The position numbers and the translations under genes were made by a program. Shown piece after piece: positions 10,147 to 21,600 of a stretch of 64,000 nt of DNA (position 1 is its first letter; every line of letters starts with the position of its first letter). The stretch comes from Darksidea phi (lineage: Eukaryota > Ascomycota > Dothideomycetes > Pleosporales > Lentitheciaceae), in NCBI GenBank assembly GCA_030770425.1, contig JASJFT010000191.1, forward strand, positions 23,862 to 87,861, read 5' to 3'. The notes beneath the pieces are model-generated. The model did no database searches. It was not told where the DNA came from and saw nothing but the letters and a program-made list of their open reading frames with translations.

Positions 10147-10392
10147 GGTCGTAAAGACGACGCAAGAAAGTGGTACGGCAAAGCCCTTTCCGGCTACGAA
10201 AAAGTGCATGGGATGAATCATTCCAATTGCCAGATTTTGCGCAACAACCTCACAGCTTTGGAGTCAGAAGGCGATAAGAGCAGCGTGTCGGTTGAGGGAG
10301 CATCGGCCCAGGAACACGTCCGTGTCCAAAGTCATTCTAGTTCCTATTCCCCGCCTCGAACACGAGCTTCTAAGCGGCGCAGAGTGGTCTGA

Positions 10393-11269
10393 GAGCTTGG
10401 ATAGAAACCGAAGAAGATATAGCTTCCTTTAGGCTTAGTTTACAAAGGTTCTGGTGCATTTTTACGGGCCGGAAGTGGATATTAGTATGATGCTTGGTGT
10501 GTATATGTATCGGTTCTGATGTACTCGAGCAACATGTAGACGTGATAGACGCAAGCAAGTCTTTCGTTCGGCTAATTATAGAGCGGAATCCTTCGAGATA
10601 GACATGTTCGTACGTTATACCATATTTTATAGCCATATAACGGATCATCTCCTCGCCTTTCGCCTGATAATGGATTGCTACTCAGGCAAACAAGGCGTAT
10701 TTGCTCAACGCCGTGAGCTGCGCAAGAGAAAGCAATGGAGCGGTTATTACAGACTATACAGCCGAGCCGTCCTTGCTCCTATATTACGACTCCAAATCCT
10801 CGCTCTAAAACACCATGAATGTTATAATTTTATTCTCGTTATAAATATACCTAGCCAAGATTTATAATACTACTATACGATGTCCAAAACTCTCTAAATG
10901 CCCTAAAGTAGGGTTAATATTGATCGTCGTTTTAGGTTTTCCTCACGCTTCAAGCGCGGTGCTCGAACACCGAGTTGTATTTCCGTTGATCGTGATTCTC
11001 CTTCTAAAGGACTAGGCGAACGATCGTTGGCGAAGACATGATATGTGAGGATGCTGGCTGGCCGAGGATAAGAGATGGACGTAGTGAGTCGGATACTGGT
11101 ATTATTGCAGGCAATTTTATACTATGAGCGGTAGTATGGGTGTGCTAACTCATCGCTACCGCTATTAATCTCCTAACCAGACTCTATTATTCGGTAGTAC
11201 ATGTCATTGCTCGCTCGTCGCCTTAATACTTGATGTTTAAAATATTACCTTGTTGGTATTACTATATAT
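10393..11269. other. Gene-free 3' flank of the NLR
   Basis: Near-normal composition with CpA and TpG kept. Two short open frames (minus 10370-10648, plus 10604-10867) show no recognisable family or conserved motif and are probably chance. I see no RNA gene or clear repeat. The end of the NLR transcript and ordinary intergenic DNA probably account for the stretch. Confidence 0.5.
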
Positions 11270-11526
11270 TGTCACGGCTTGTTCGCAGAACAACCGCTCC
11301 CTTTCACTATTTCCTTATTTCTTTCACTATATTAGGTTAGACCGAGGATTAGCCTATTAGTTAGTTAGCTTATTTAGCGCGCCAAGCCTTATTCGGGTAT
11401 AAAGGGCCCTCGCCCTTAACCCTTATAGCGCTATCTTCAATATACCATTGCTATCCTGGGTTGATTCGAAGGCTACCCTTGCTGTTATAACTTCTGGTTG
11501 ACTATCTTCTGTCCTAGGGTCTTACA
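11270..11526 (+). mobile_element. Solo LTR, lightly mutated (family of 44421-52200)
   Basis: 257 bp, starts TGTCACGGC and ends GTCTTACA, a canonical TG...CA LTR. It aligns end to end with the LTRs at 44421-44688 and 51933-52200. Differences are mainly C-to-T and G-to-A in those copies (for example TGTCACGG here, TATTACGG there), plus about 11 bp of length change. Flanks are TATAT (11265-11269) and CATAT (11527-11531), a 5-bp target duplication with one C/T difference. It is the best guide in the window to the pre-RIP sequence of this family. Confidence 0.85.
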
Positions 11527-11598
11527 CATATAGCCCTATAGCCCAAATCGTAGGGACCTAAAATAAGACCTCGAAATAAGATGTAAAAAAAATTGGTT

Positions 11599-11661
11599 TG
11601 GTCAGTGAGGGGGTCGAACCCTTAACCTTCAGCGGAACGAGGATGATTTACCATCGGACCA
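11599..11661 (-). pseudogene. Degenerate tRNA-like sequence (possible tRNA-Arg relic or SINE head)
   Basis: Read on the minus strand it starts GGTCCGATGG and ends ACTGACCA, with GGTTCGACCCC matching the RNA polymerase III B box and a normal TTCGACC T-loop. The acceptor stem pairs at five of seven positions. An anticodon loop TTCCGCT (CCG, Arg) sits on a stem with two mismatches. The D-arm is about seven bases short and the A box is degenerate. At 63 nt it is too short for a normal tRNA, so I call it a pseudogene or tRNA-derived element. A 9-bp inverted repeat (ATCGTAGGG at 11547-11555, CCCTACGAT at 11667-11675) brackets it. Confidence 0.5.
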
Positions 11662-11675
11662 AAGTACCCTACGAT

Positions 11676-11830
11676 CAGAGCGACGAAGAACCGGAAGGAG
11701 GTTTGCCAGGCCTCCAGCCCTATGTGGAACTTCTTCTTTCTTCACGAGGATCCTGAGGTACCTCTGGACGATCAAACCTTAATCCGAAGAGATTTCCTAG
11801 CGCGCTCCACCCACAGGCGCTTCCCTACCA
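11676..11830. other. Right edge of the normal-composition island
   Basis: CpA and TpG are still frequent to about 11830, then vanish within a few bases. No gene seen. The abrupt change marks the left edge of the large RIP-mutated repeat block. Confidence 0.5.
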
Positions 11831-14800
11831 ATATTAAGCTTAAAAATAAGAAGTATAAGATTAAGAAAATATAAGAGCTATAAGGGTTTAAGTATTAGTA
11901 AAAATACTTAGTTAAGTAAACGAAATAATCTATTAACTAGAATATATAAGAACTAATTAAGAATCTATAGAATTAGTAAAGACTAATTAAATAGTATTAC
12001 TAGAAATATTTAAAGATAAAGACTTTTAACTATTTAAAAAGATAGAAAAATTAATAAAATTATATAGTAAGGGTTATTATAATAACTTAGATAAAATAAC
12101 GAAAGTAAATTACTTAATCTTCTTTTACTCTAGCTATTCTAACTCTTTAATTAAGAAAAGTTTATAATAACTTATCTTCTTATAAAAAGTTACTAGAAGC
12201 TTTAATTATTTCTTAAGATATTCTTCGTAAGTTAGAAGAAAATAATAGATTTTATTATAAAAATTATAAATATTTTAAAGTTAGTAATTAAGATTAATTT
12301 TAAGAATATCTATCTTTTTAAACTCTTTTTAAGAATAATAAAATTATACTTTAAATTTTATAATAAATACTTTAAATACTAGTTAGAGGTAAGATTAACT
12401 AAATAGTAATAATAAAAGTTTTAATAATAAAAATAAGATATTAGTATCTCTCGACTATAGAAATAAATATAGAACTTTTTTTTAAATTTTTTTAGATATT
12501 ATTAGAATTTAGAAAGAAAATAAAGAATAAGACTTAGATATCTATAAAATAGAAGTCTACCTACTCTTATACCTAAGTAAGAAATAAAATAACTAGAGTA
12601 TTAAACTAAGAAAAGAATTACTAGTATATATATATAGACTATAGTATAATATAGAAGAAATTATTAAAGTAATAGAATTACTACTAAATAGAATTATAAG
12701 AAGAAGAATATATCTTTAAAAATAAAGTTTTAAAAAGAAGAATAAGTATTATAACTTTATATAAATTATAAATTATAGAATATCTTAAAAAAGCTACTAG
12801 CTAAGATAATAGCTTAATTAGTAATCTAATATTATATAATAATAATCTACTATAATTTATCTACTAAGATAATAAAGTATAGTAGAGTAGAATAGATTAC
12901 TAAGTAACTACGAGTAGTATAAGAGAGTAAAGAGTCTCTTAAACTTTTTATTTTAATTTCTTATAGTTAATCTTTAGTTTTTTATCTAATACTTATAAAT
13001 ACGATTAGATCTTTTTCTAAGAAGTTATTCTAGTAATAGAATTTATTAACTTAATTTTAATTTATTAGAAATTAATAGTATAATAAATATATTATTAGCT
13101 TTAATCTAGATTTTATATAAAGATATATATAATATATAATAAGATACTAGACTAGAGTAGTTATAAAAAGTATATCTATCTAAAGATAATATAATAATTT
13201 AAGATTATTAAACTAGTAATAAAGAATCTAGCGATTTTATTAAAGAATATTTAATTTAGATTTATATAGTAGAAGTCTTTTTAAAAGATTTATATAAAAT
13301 ATAATAAGAGTTTATATATAATAAAGATATTATATTTATATCTTATATATAATAATAGAGCTATAAAGCTATATATAATACGATAAGATAATATTTTAAA
13401 TATTAAGATACTAGACGAGAAATAATATATAATACCTAATTATAGAGTATTAAAAGACTAATAATAGTAATAAGAAGTTAATATACTAATACTACCTATA
13501 GTATAAAAATTACCTATAATAATATTAGTATTCTACTTACTATATCTATCTCTTATTCTTAGCTAGATTTCTTATTATATCTATCTCTTATTCTTAGCTA
13601 GCTTTCTTATATCTATCTCTTATCTTTAGCTAGCTTTTTTATATTAATACCTATTAATTATATATCTTTACTAACGATTATTCGTCTAGTCCTTTAGTAG
13701 AACCTTTAGTAAAAGAAACTAGAGTAGAATAGACTATTTAAGTATAGTATTCTAAATCTTTTAAATATTATAACGAAGTATTCCTAGTATTATAAATAGA
13801 AGATATTATTAATAGAGCTTCTTAATTATAATAACTAGTAGTATAAAATTAACTATATATTAGATATATTTAAGAGAATAAGTAATAATAGAATTCTTAT
13901 ATAGCTATTAGTAGTTATCTATATTATATTTCTATTAGAGGTTCTATATAATAAGAATAAATATTTTATTTAGAGATAGCTATACTATTTATATAGACTA
14001 GAGAAAAAGCTTATATAGAAATAATTATTATAGATAAAGAAATCGATCTTCTTAGTATACTATAAAGAGAGTAAATATTTAATATAGAAGATAGAGCTAG
14101 TATTTATAGTAGATATAATATAAACGATAGTATAAAGATAGAGGATAATAGAAATATCTAGCTAGAGAGGCTACTAGTAAGTAGAGGACTAAGAAGTAGT
14201 ATAAAGGATTTAATATTATCGATATATTTAACTATCTATATATATTATTAGTAAATTAGAAGCTATTATTATTATATAGTTACTACCTATACTATTATAT
14301 AAGATATTAAAATATTAAAATATAATAAGATAATTAGAATTATAAAAAATATAGCTAGTCTAGAAGCTAATATAATATTATACTAAGTAGTAGCCTAAGC
14401 TCTTAAAGAAGGGGATTTATTAGAGAATATATATAATATAAATAAAATAAAAGTTATACTATTTATATTAAACTTTATTAAAGTTTTTATAAATAAGAAT
14501 AACTTATAAAGTTATTAAAATACTCGTATAAAGTATATAACTATAACTACTATAGAATAAATTAATAAAGATAATAGATAACTAAACTTTAAAATTATCT
14601 AGCTAGTTATAATCTATTAGAGTAACTAAACTATCTTCTCTATCTTTAATTAGTTATATATATACTCTAAAAGTAGATATACTAACTTTTATATTAGTCT
14701 CTATTAGCTTAAGTATCTTTTTAATTCTAAGACTAAAAATTAAATTAATAAAAATTCTTAAGTTCTAATCTATAATAGATTTAGAACCTATAAGACTTTA

Positions 14801-14880
14801 AAAATTCTTAAATTCTATCTTAAAAATAATATTATCTTATATTATCTTTCTTCTTATTTATCTTATAAGCTATAGTTCTA
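11830..14880. other. RIP-saturated repeat DNA, unassigned
   Basis: No ATG-initiated frames; TAA/TAG throughout; CpA/TpG depleted. Plus-strand translation through stops suggests long former coding sequence in 12000-12700 (Lys, Ile, Leu rich) but I cannot name the family. It contains a short tandem array at 13541-13640. Confidence 0.5.
13541..13640. repeat. Tandem array, three copies of about 33-35 bp
   Basis: Three successive copies of a unit beginning TATATCTATCTCTTAT and containing TTTAGCTAG or CTTAGCTAG, each ending in a T-rich run. The copies differ by a few bases and small indels. Confidence 0.75.
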
Positions 14881-15027
14881 TATTAATAAAAGATTCGCTA
14901 CGAGTTAATATAGCTAATAGATAGTCTATATTTATAATATATATACTTTATACTTTCTATACCTCTAATACTACTTAATATTACTTAATATTACTTAATA
15001 TTCTTTATAACTAGTTATTAAATTATA
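14881..15027 (-). repeat. Probable short LTR, copy 1 (family of 63723-63859)
   Basis: 147 bp matching 63723-63859 (137 bp) apart from transitions and one extra copy of a decamer (ATATTACTTA). Read on the minus strand, the less mutated copy starts TGTAATCTAG and has a TATA box (GGGGTATAAAG), so it looks like a promoter-bearing LTR of a minus-strand element. I found no matching target duplication at either side of this copy (TTCTA left, CGTTT right), so its boundaries or status remain open. Confidence 0.55.
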
Positions 15028-18000
15028 CGTTTATATAATACTATTATAGATAATAGTATATAGTATAGTTAGTTTATAATACTAGTCTATATAGCTAAGA
15101 GCCTATATAGTAGTATTCTAGAACTAGTTAATTAGATATAATTATATAATCTATTTAAAAGATAGTACCCTTTATAAATAAGTTTAATAATATAATAGCT
15201 TTAAAGTAGTATAAATTATAGATTCTTTAAGTAAGTCTAAATACTAAATCTAAGTATATAAGTAACTAGATAATTCTACTACTACTAAAACTATATACTA
15301 CTACTATATCTATAGTAATTATTAAAACTATAATAATAAGGTCTAAGATATTTTCTAAGATAAATATTAGCTTAGTACTATTAAGCTATTATACTAGTAT
15401 TAGATCTAATATTCTTAAGCTATTAAACTACTACTAAACTAATTAAATATAGTAGAGGCTATATATATATAATATACTATTAGGGTTATATACTTAGAGA
15501 GAATTAAATATATAATAAGCTTTATAATCTACTATAGACTATTACTAATATAAGAATTAGTAAATTATAATATTTATATATATACTTAAAGATATTCTCT
15601 ACTAATATTTTAATATATTCTAGTTTAATAGAAATATCTATTTATATCTACTAAAGCCCTTACTACTAATAAATAAGCTTCTTTCTAATATCTCGAGTAT
15701 TAACTTCTATTATAAATATAAGGTAGCTACTATTAATATTATTATTTATTAACTATCTAGTATTAAATAAATACTTTTATTAATATTACTTTAATACTAA
15801 TACTATTACTCTACTATACTCTCTTATACTAGTACTTCTCTATATTATATTAACTATTATTCTAATCTATATTAACTAATAGACTAGAAAATATTCTATT
15901 ATTAGCTTTATAATATTTAAGCTAGTAGCTACCTCTAGAGATAGTATACTATTAATAATTAATAAGATAATAATTTATTTACTCTTTAAGTTACTTCTAT
16001 TAATAGTATAACTAGTCTACTAGCTCGTTTAGTTTATTAATTATAATCTTAAATATAGAAGAATATTTACTAAGATAGTATAGAAGTAAGTCTATACTAT
16101 TACTAAACTCTACCTCTTACTATCTCTATTATTATTAGCGAATCGTTTATCTAGTAACGAAGAGATTCTAGAACTAAACTATCTATATTAGTAGTTATTC
16201 TAAGTTAATAAGATATTAAATAAGAAGGTTATTAAGACTAGTATTAACTAGTTAGTAAAGAGTACTAGTCCTCTTATCTACTACTAGCTATTTCGATAGT
16301 AGAGATAAGAATACCTAGTTAGAATTAATAAACTAATTCTAGACTTAACTATTCTAATCCTAGAAGTTCTAGAGAAGCTATCTATTTAAAGAATATATTT
16401 ATAATCTCTAGTTAAATAACTATAATATAGAGATTCTAAAATTATATTTAAGTCTTATCTATAAGAAGAGACCCTATTACTAGACTATATCTCGATTAGA
16501 CTAAACGATTCGATAAAAACTATAGTATTAAATTAGCTAAATTAATTAAGTATAGTAAATTAATCCTTAATAAATCTATTATAGAAGGACTCTATCTTAG
16601 AAGCTTAGTAATCTACTATTAAAGAGACTAGATAATCTATTAGTCTAGACTAACTATCTTTAACGAACTAGTCCTTTAGATAATAAAGGGCTACCTTTAT
16701 AATAAACTTTAACCCTTTTACTTTATACCCTACTTTAAGATCTACTACCTTACTTACTTAATAAATAATAAGCGAAAATTCTAAAATACGAAGTATTCCT
16801 AGTCTATTTTCTACGAATACCTAGGATAAGTTAAAAAAGCTATTAATAATAAGAATTAAATAGTTTATTCTATTATAAGCTATATATATAGCTAATTATA
16901 TAAAAGAAGAATAATAGCTATATAATAATTCTAAGAAAGAAGTAGAAGGACTTTAAATATAGACTTAGTCTACCTCTACCTACTATAATATACTAGAATT
17001 ATTTAAAGACTTAAGCTTTCTAGTATAAAATATCTAAATAAGGCTTCGTAATAAGCTATATACTAAATTATTAGTAGAACTAGTCTATTATATCTAGTCT
17101 ATACTAGAAGATATTTATAATAGTATTAAAATATTTAAAGATATTTAAAGAAGATAAGAGCTAGAAAGAATCTACTAAAATAAATAGATAGTAGTAGATA
17201 AGTAAGTTATAGCTAATATATCTAAATCTAAGTTATATCTATAAATAGTTTATAAGAAGATATTATTATTAGCTAGGAATCTTATAAAATAATAGTAATA
17301 AATAGCTAAATAAGTTATAGTATAAGATCTTATATAGCTTAAACTTATTAGCTTTATAAATACTTAGATAAAGATACTAGAGAATCTTATAAATAGTATT
17401 AGATTAATATTAAAGAAGAAAATCGATAATATTATAAGGAATATACTAGCTATTCTAAATACTTAAAGGGAAGATACTATATTAAGATTAGTACCCGCGT
17501 TATTAATATTATAGACGCTATCCTCTTATTAGATACCTCTAATAGTCCTCGTCTATAATAAACTAATATATAATTTTCTCTTATATAGCTCTTATTAGAT
17601 AGAACTATCTAATTTTAAAAAGAAAGTAAGTAAATTATAAAGAACTATAGTATAACTTAAGAAGATATAAATAAGAAATAAGTAAATAAGATCTATAGAA
17701 TTATATAGAGAATAGAATATAGTAAATAATCTATAGTCTAAATATATACTATATAGTTTAAATATTATAACTATAGACTTCTTAAATCTTATTATACTAT
17801 TATTAAGTAAAGTCGTAAGAGTAGTATTAGCTCTATTAATTTAATAGTAAATAATAGCTAATAAGTAATATAAATAATAGTAATTACTAAATTTACTTTA
17901 AATAATAGATTTTTTATAATAAATCTTATAACTATTATAAGACTCTTCTTATTATAAAAATCTAGAATTAACTATTATATCTTTATTATATAACGGCGGT

Positions 18001-19934
18001 ATATCTCTACTAATAAATATCTAGTAGGAATAAGAATATAGCTATAAAGCTTTATAGAATATATTTTAGTATTTAAATTAATCTAGATAACTACTATAAG
18101 TATAATAATAATAATAGTAGTAATAATCTACTATAATACTATATAAAAGTAATAATCTACTATATTTATAAGCTATAATAAATCGACTAGCTATAGTATA
18201 GATATCTTTATAAATAGTAAGATTATAAAATATATAGATTCTATATATACTATATAAATATCTAGAGTAAGTTTCGTTCTAATAGTAGCTATAGAACTAA
18301 AATATAATAATTATAAATATTTCTTTATATAGTTAGTATAGAATACTAGATTAAAGATATAAAATAGTAATTAAAGTAGAAAAAATAGTCTTAGGTATAA
18401 GAGGAATTCTAGTAATATATAGTAATAGTTTCTATATTATATTTCTAATAGAAAAGAAGATAAATAAGTAAGCCGTCTATATTAGGATTATAGATAGAGA
18501 TATCTATTTCTAAGATATAAATATTAGATACTTTAATTCTAAATTATAAAATATAAATAATAATAGTATATATATTAACTAGGGAAAGATAATATATAAA
18601 AATATCTACTATTTTATAAATATAGTCTAAGTATAGTATAATAAATATACTATTAGTTCTAACCTAGATTCTATATTAAAGTACGTATAATATATAATAG
18701 GTTCTAAGTACTTTATATCTAACTTTTTTAAAAAATACTTAATCTTAATATTAATAATCTTTAATATTATCTTTTTATTAATAATAAAATACTTACTTAT
18801 TTATTTTAAGTTATACTAGTATTATTAGTTCTTTTAAATATAGGTTAATATATTCTAAGTATTAGAAAACTATTATATTCGACTAGTTAGAAAGTCGATA
18901 ACTCTTTAATATATACTTAAGATCTTTTTATCTATACTTTAGTTACTAGATAATTAATAAAGCTAATACTCGTCTTTTATATTATTAAAACTCTTAGATT
19001 TAATACCTATTATAATCTTAATAGAATATATATTATAACTTAAATAAATCTTAGAGTTATATATATATTCTATTATTAAAAATAGTTAATACTAGTTATT
19101 TTACTAATAGTTTAAGTATATTTATAAGTATACTTTAAGCTTTTAATTTTAATATTTAGTTTAACTATCTATCTATAAGTAAAAGGCTATACTTTTTTTT
19201 TTTTTTTTTTTTCCTCGAGGAAAAGCTATATTACGTAACTATACTATTATAGGGGAGTTTTTCTACTTAATAATAAACTATATATATCTAAAGACTAGTA
19301 TTAAAATTTTAACTATATATAAAAAGAGTAGAATACTTAATATCGGCCTATAGAATAGTAGGTAGCTAATACTAACTTTATCTAATATAAGTCTTAATAT
19401 ACGGTCTAGAGGAAGGGGGTAGAATATAGAAGAGGGGAACTACTAGAACTAAGAGATACGAACTAAGGAATACGAATTAAGAGATATAAATTAAGGGATA
19501 CGAACTAAGAAATATAAACTAAGAGAGTAGTACTTATATTAAATAGCTATATACGAAGGTATAAAAGGTTATTCGTCTAATAATCGAATACTATATACTA
19601 TACGAAGTATAATAAGTCGACTAATCTTCTATAATAAGTCGAATACTATCTACTAAACTATAATTACTAATGTTAATAATATTCCTAAGGAAGTGAAGGG
19701 ACGTTTAAAGAAGAAGCTACGAGAACTAGAGTTAGGGGATAAGAGAGTAGTAGATCTAGATAGTACTAGGATATTATATCTTCTTATCTTCGATAGTAAG
19801 GTTCTTCTCTAGGCGCTCGGTATAGTATATCTATATTAATAAGGAAATATAGCTAACTAGTAATATAGTCTTAATTCTAGAGAATAAGATCTTTATTTAT
19901 AATTAAAATATAAGACTACGATAGATAATTAGTA
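15028..19934. other. RIP-saturated repeat DNA, unassigned, with a GC-richer end
   Basis: No genes. 15028-19190 is uniformly CpA/TpG-depleted; I could not fit it to gag-pol or transposase with confidence. A run of 20 T lies at 19193-19212, followed by CCTCGAGG. From about 19370 to 19870 G and C rise and a few TpG remain. This part holds a 14-bp tandem array and a short open stretch (19672-19809). The sequence was interrupted at 19939 by the Copia element and resumes at 25519. Confidence 0.45.
19447..19526. repeat. 14-bp minisatellite, about 5.7 copies
   Basis: Units at 19447, 19461, 19475, 19489, 19503 and 19517 (partial), of the form AACTAAGAGATACG. Variation between units is almost all C/T or G/A (for example ATACG against ATATA), as expected for a tandem array later hit by RIP. 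Confidence 0.85.
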
Positions 19935-19939
19935 ATATC

Positions 19940-20189
19940 TATTAGTAGTTCCCTTTAGAATTTCTATCTAATCTAGTTTAAATCTTATTTACTATATTTT
20001 ACTATAAGATATTATATACCGCTAAACGTTATTTAATCCCTTAGTATTAGTTCGTTTACTATATTTTATAATAAGATATTATATATTAAGACGATTAGTA
20101 TCTTATATCTACTATATATTCTACTTCTAATATAGATTTAATAATATACTAATCTTATAACTATATAATCTTATCCTTACTAATCTATA
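19940..20189 (+). repeat. 5' LTR of the 19940-25513 Copia element
   Basis: 250 bp, same length as the 3' copy at 25264-25513; differences are almost all transitions. Confidence 0.85.
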
Positions 20190-21439
20190 GATTATAAGCC
20201 TTTTACGAATCTACGTATTACTAAGCTTTATACTAAACTATTAGGTCTTTTATAAGGAAATAGATTAGCTTTTAATACTATTTATTAAGTTATATTTAGT
20301 CGTCCTAGTACTATTACTACTTAAGATCCTATACTCTTAGGTATAGTACCTTTATAATCTATACTAATTTACTATAATTTTATACTATAGAGTATAGTAC
20401 GTTTATAATAAACTCTAGTTAAACTATCTTAGTTAACTAGGTTATATATACTTTAGGTATTACCCTCTATATATATAGTAAGAACTAGAAGGACTAGAAT
20501 AAATAACTTAATAACTATACTATAGAGCGTTAGACGAAGGATATTCTTAACGACTTATTTACCCGGTCTACTTATAACCTAAATAACTTTATTAAAACTA
20601 AACTTAATAAATCTATTATCTCTATATTATCTACTATACTAATTATAGTTTCTAGCTTTCTAACTTCTATATATAAGTAAATTATAGCTTACTTCGATAT
20701 ATTAAAAACTTAATATAAGAAATAGGTATAATAGATCTATAAGAGTACCGAATAATATAATAAATATATTAAACCCTAGAATAAAATAATTACTAAACGA
20801 TAATTTAAGTTAGAAAAGGTAGTCTATAACTAGAATTTAAAGGATACTAAGTTATAAAGCGTTATTTTTAAGGGTATATATACTAACTATTATATATCCC
20901 TATATATAAAAGATACTACGTATAAGATATATAGTATACTTAGCTCTAATAATAAAGATATAAGTTTAAATAATATCTATAAGACTATTAAGACCCTCTA
21001 GAGAATTTTATTTAACTACTACTTATTAGTCTATAAATAGACTAGTACTTTTTAAAATATAACTATAGACCTTAGTATAGTAGGTATTATTATTATACTC
21101 TATAATATTCTATACCCTAATAGTACTCTTATATATAACGAAGATTTAGATAATCTCTTCTCTAATATTATATACTTAACTAAGCTAGGTTACGTAGTAC
21201 TAGTTTAGATAGAGGACTAATATAATAATCTTTGCTATAGTAGAAAATAGATAGTTAATAGACTTAAATAAGCTCTAATAGAGTATAATAAATTATAGCC
21301 TATAGACCCTATTAAGACTTTTACTATTAGGGCTAAGAAAGAGGAAAAGAAACGCGTCGATAAGCGTTATATAAAGTATACTCCTACTAATACTATAATT
21401 AATAGTACGAATATAACTAATAAAATAGATATTATTAAA

Positions 21440-21600
21440 TTAACTAATATATAGAAAAGTTAGAAGTATAATCTATATTTTTACTATAAGAAGCCCTACT
21501 ATAGAGGATCTAACTATTACTTTAAGCTATACCTCGAGAAGAAAGTAGAAATAGAAAAGAAAAGAAAGACTAAGAAGGTAAAAGCTAATATTATAAAAAT
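21440..21600 (+). pseudogene. Gag zinc-knuckle relic (Copia element)
   Basis: Plus-strand translation gives FYYKKPYYRGSNYYFK followed by a Lys-rich tail. This lines up with a CX2CX4HX4C knuckle (CxxCxxxGHxxxxC) in which Cys has become Tyr and His Tyr, all G-to-A or C-to-T. In the family this region of Gag binds the element RNA. Confidence 0.65.

Larger units (their letters stand above)
6644..10392 (+). pseudogene. NLR: alpha/beta hydrolase - NB-ARC - TPR, RIP-damaged
   Basis: A fungal NOD-like receptor of about 1,160 codons: hydrolase-like head, NB-ARC ATPase, a middle helical region, and a C-terminal array of 42-residue TPRs. Such proteins act in non-self recognition and heterokaryon incompatibility. 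Predicted exons are 6644-6646, 6697-6773, 6829-7072 (or 7081), 7125-7187, 7238-7561 and 7611-10392, with four short introns; the tiny first exon is the least certain part. Upstream of 7818 all exons are open. Downstream there are 11 stops in one frame (7818, 7833, 7842, 8031, 8052, 8061, 8118, 8139, 8316, 8394, 8439), a one-base frame change between about 8442 and 8500, and eight more (8593, 8668, 8683, 8752, 9016, 9037, 9187, 9265). All 19 are TAA or TAG, none TGA, and most sit where Gln or Trp is expected. The TPR end (9277-10392) is open. The gene ends at TGA 10390-10392 with a basic tail (KRRR) that could be a nuclear signal. It cannot make a full protein from this locus. Confidence 0.85.

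Noticed and set aside
10370..10648. Minus-strand open frame of 92 codons overlapping the NLR 3' end
   Set aside because: Overlaps the coding end of the NLR antisense and has no recognisable features.
10604..10867. Plus-strand open frame of 87 codons downstream of the NLR
   Set aside because: No family resemblance, no motif, no clear promoter; it runs into AT-rich DNA. Treated as chance.
13541..13640. CRISPR-like array
   Set aside because: The units are directly adjacent with no unique spacers, and the setting is eukaryotic; it is a short tandem duplication.
19193..19212. Run of 20 T as the poly(A) tail of a minus-strand LINE
   Set aside because: No LINE-type endonuclease or RT relic is visible to the right, and the sequence there is interrupted by Copia. 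It could equally be a polypurine tract on the minus strand or a simple repeat.
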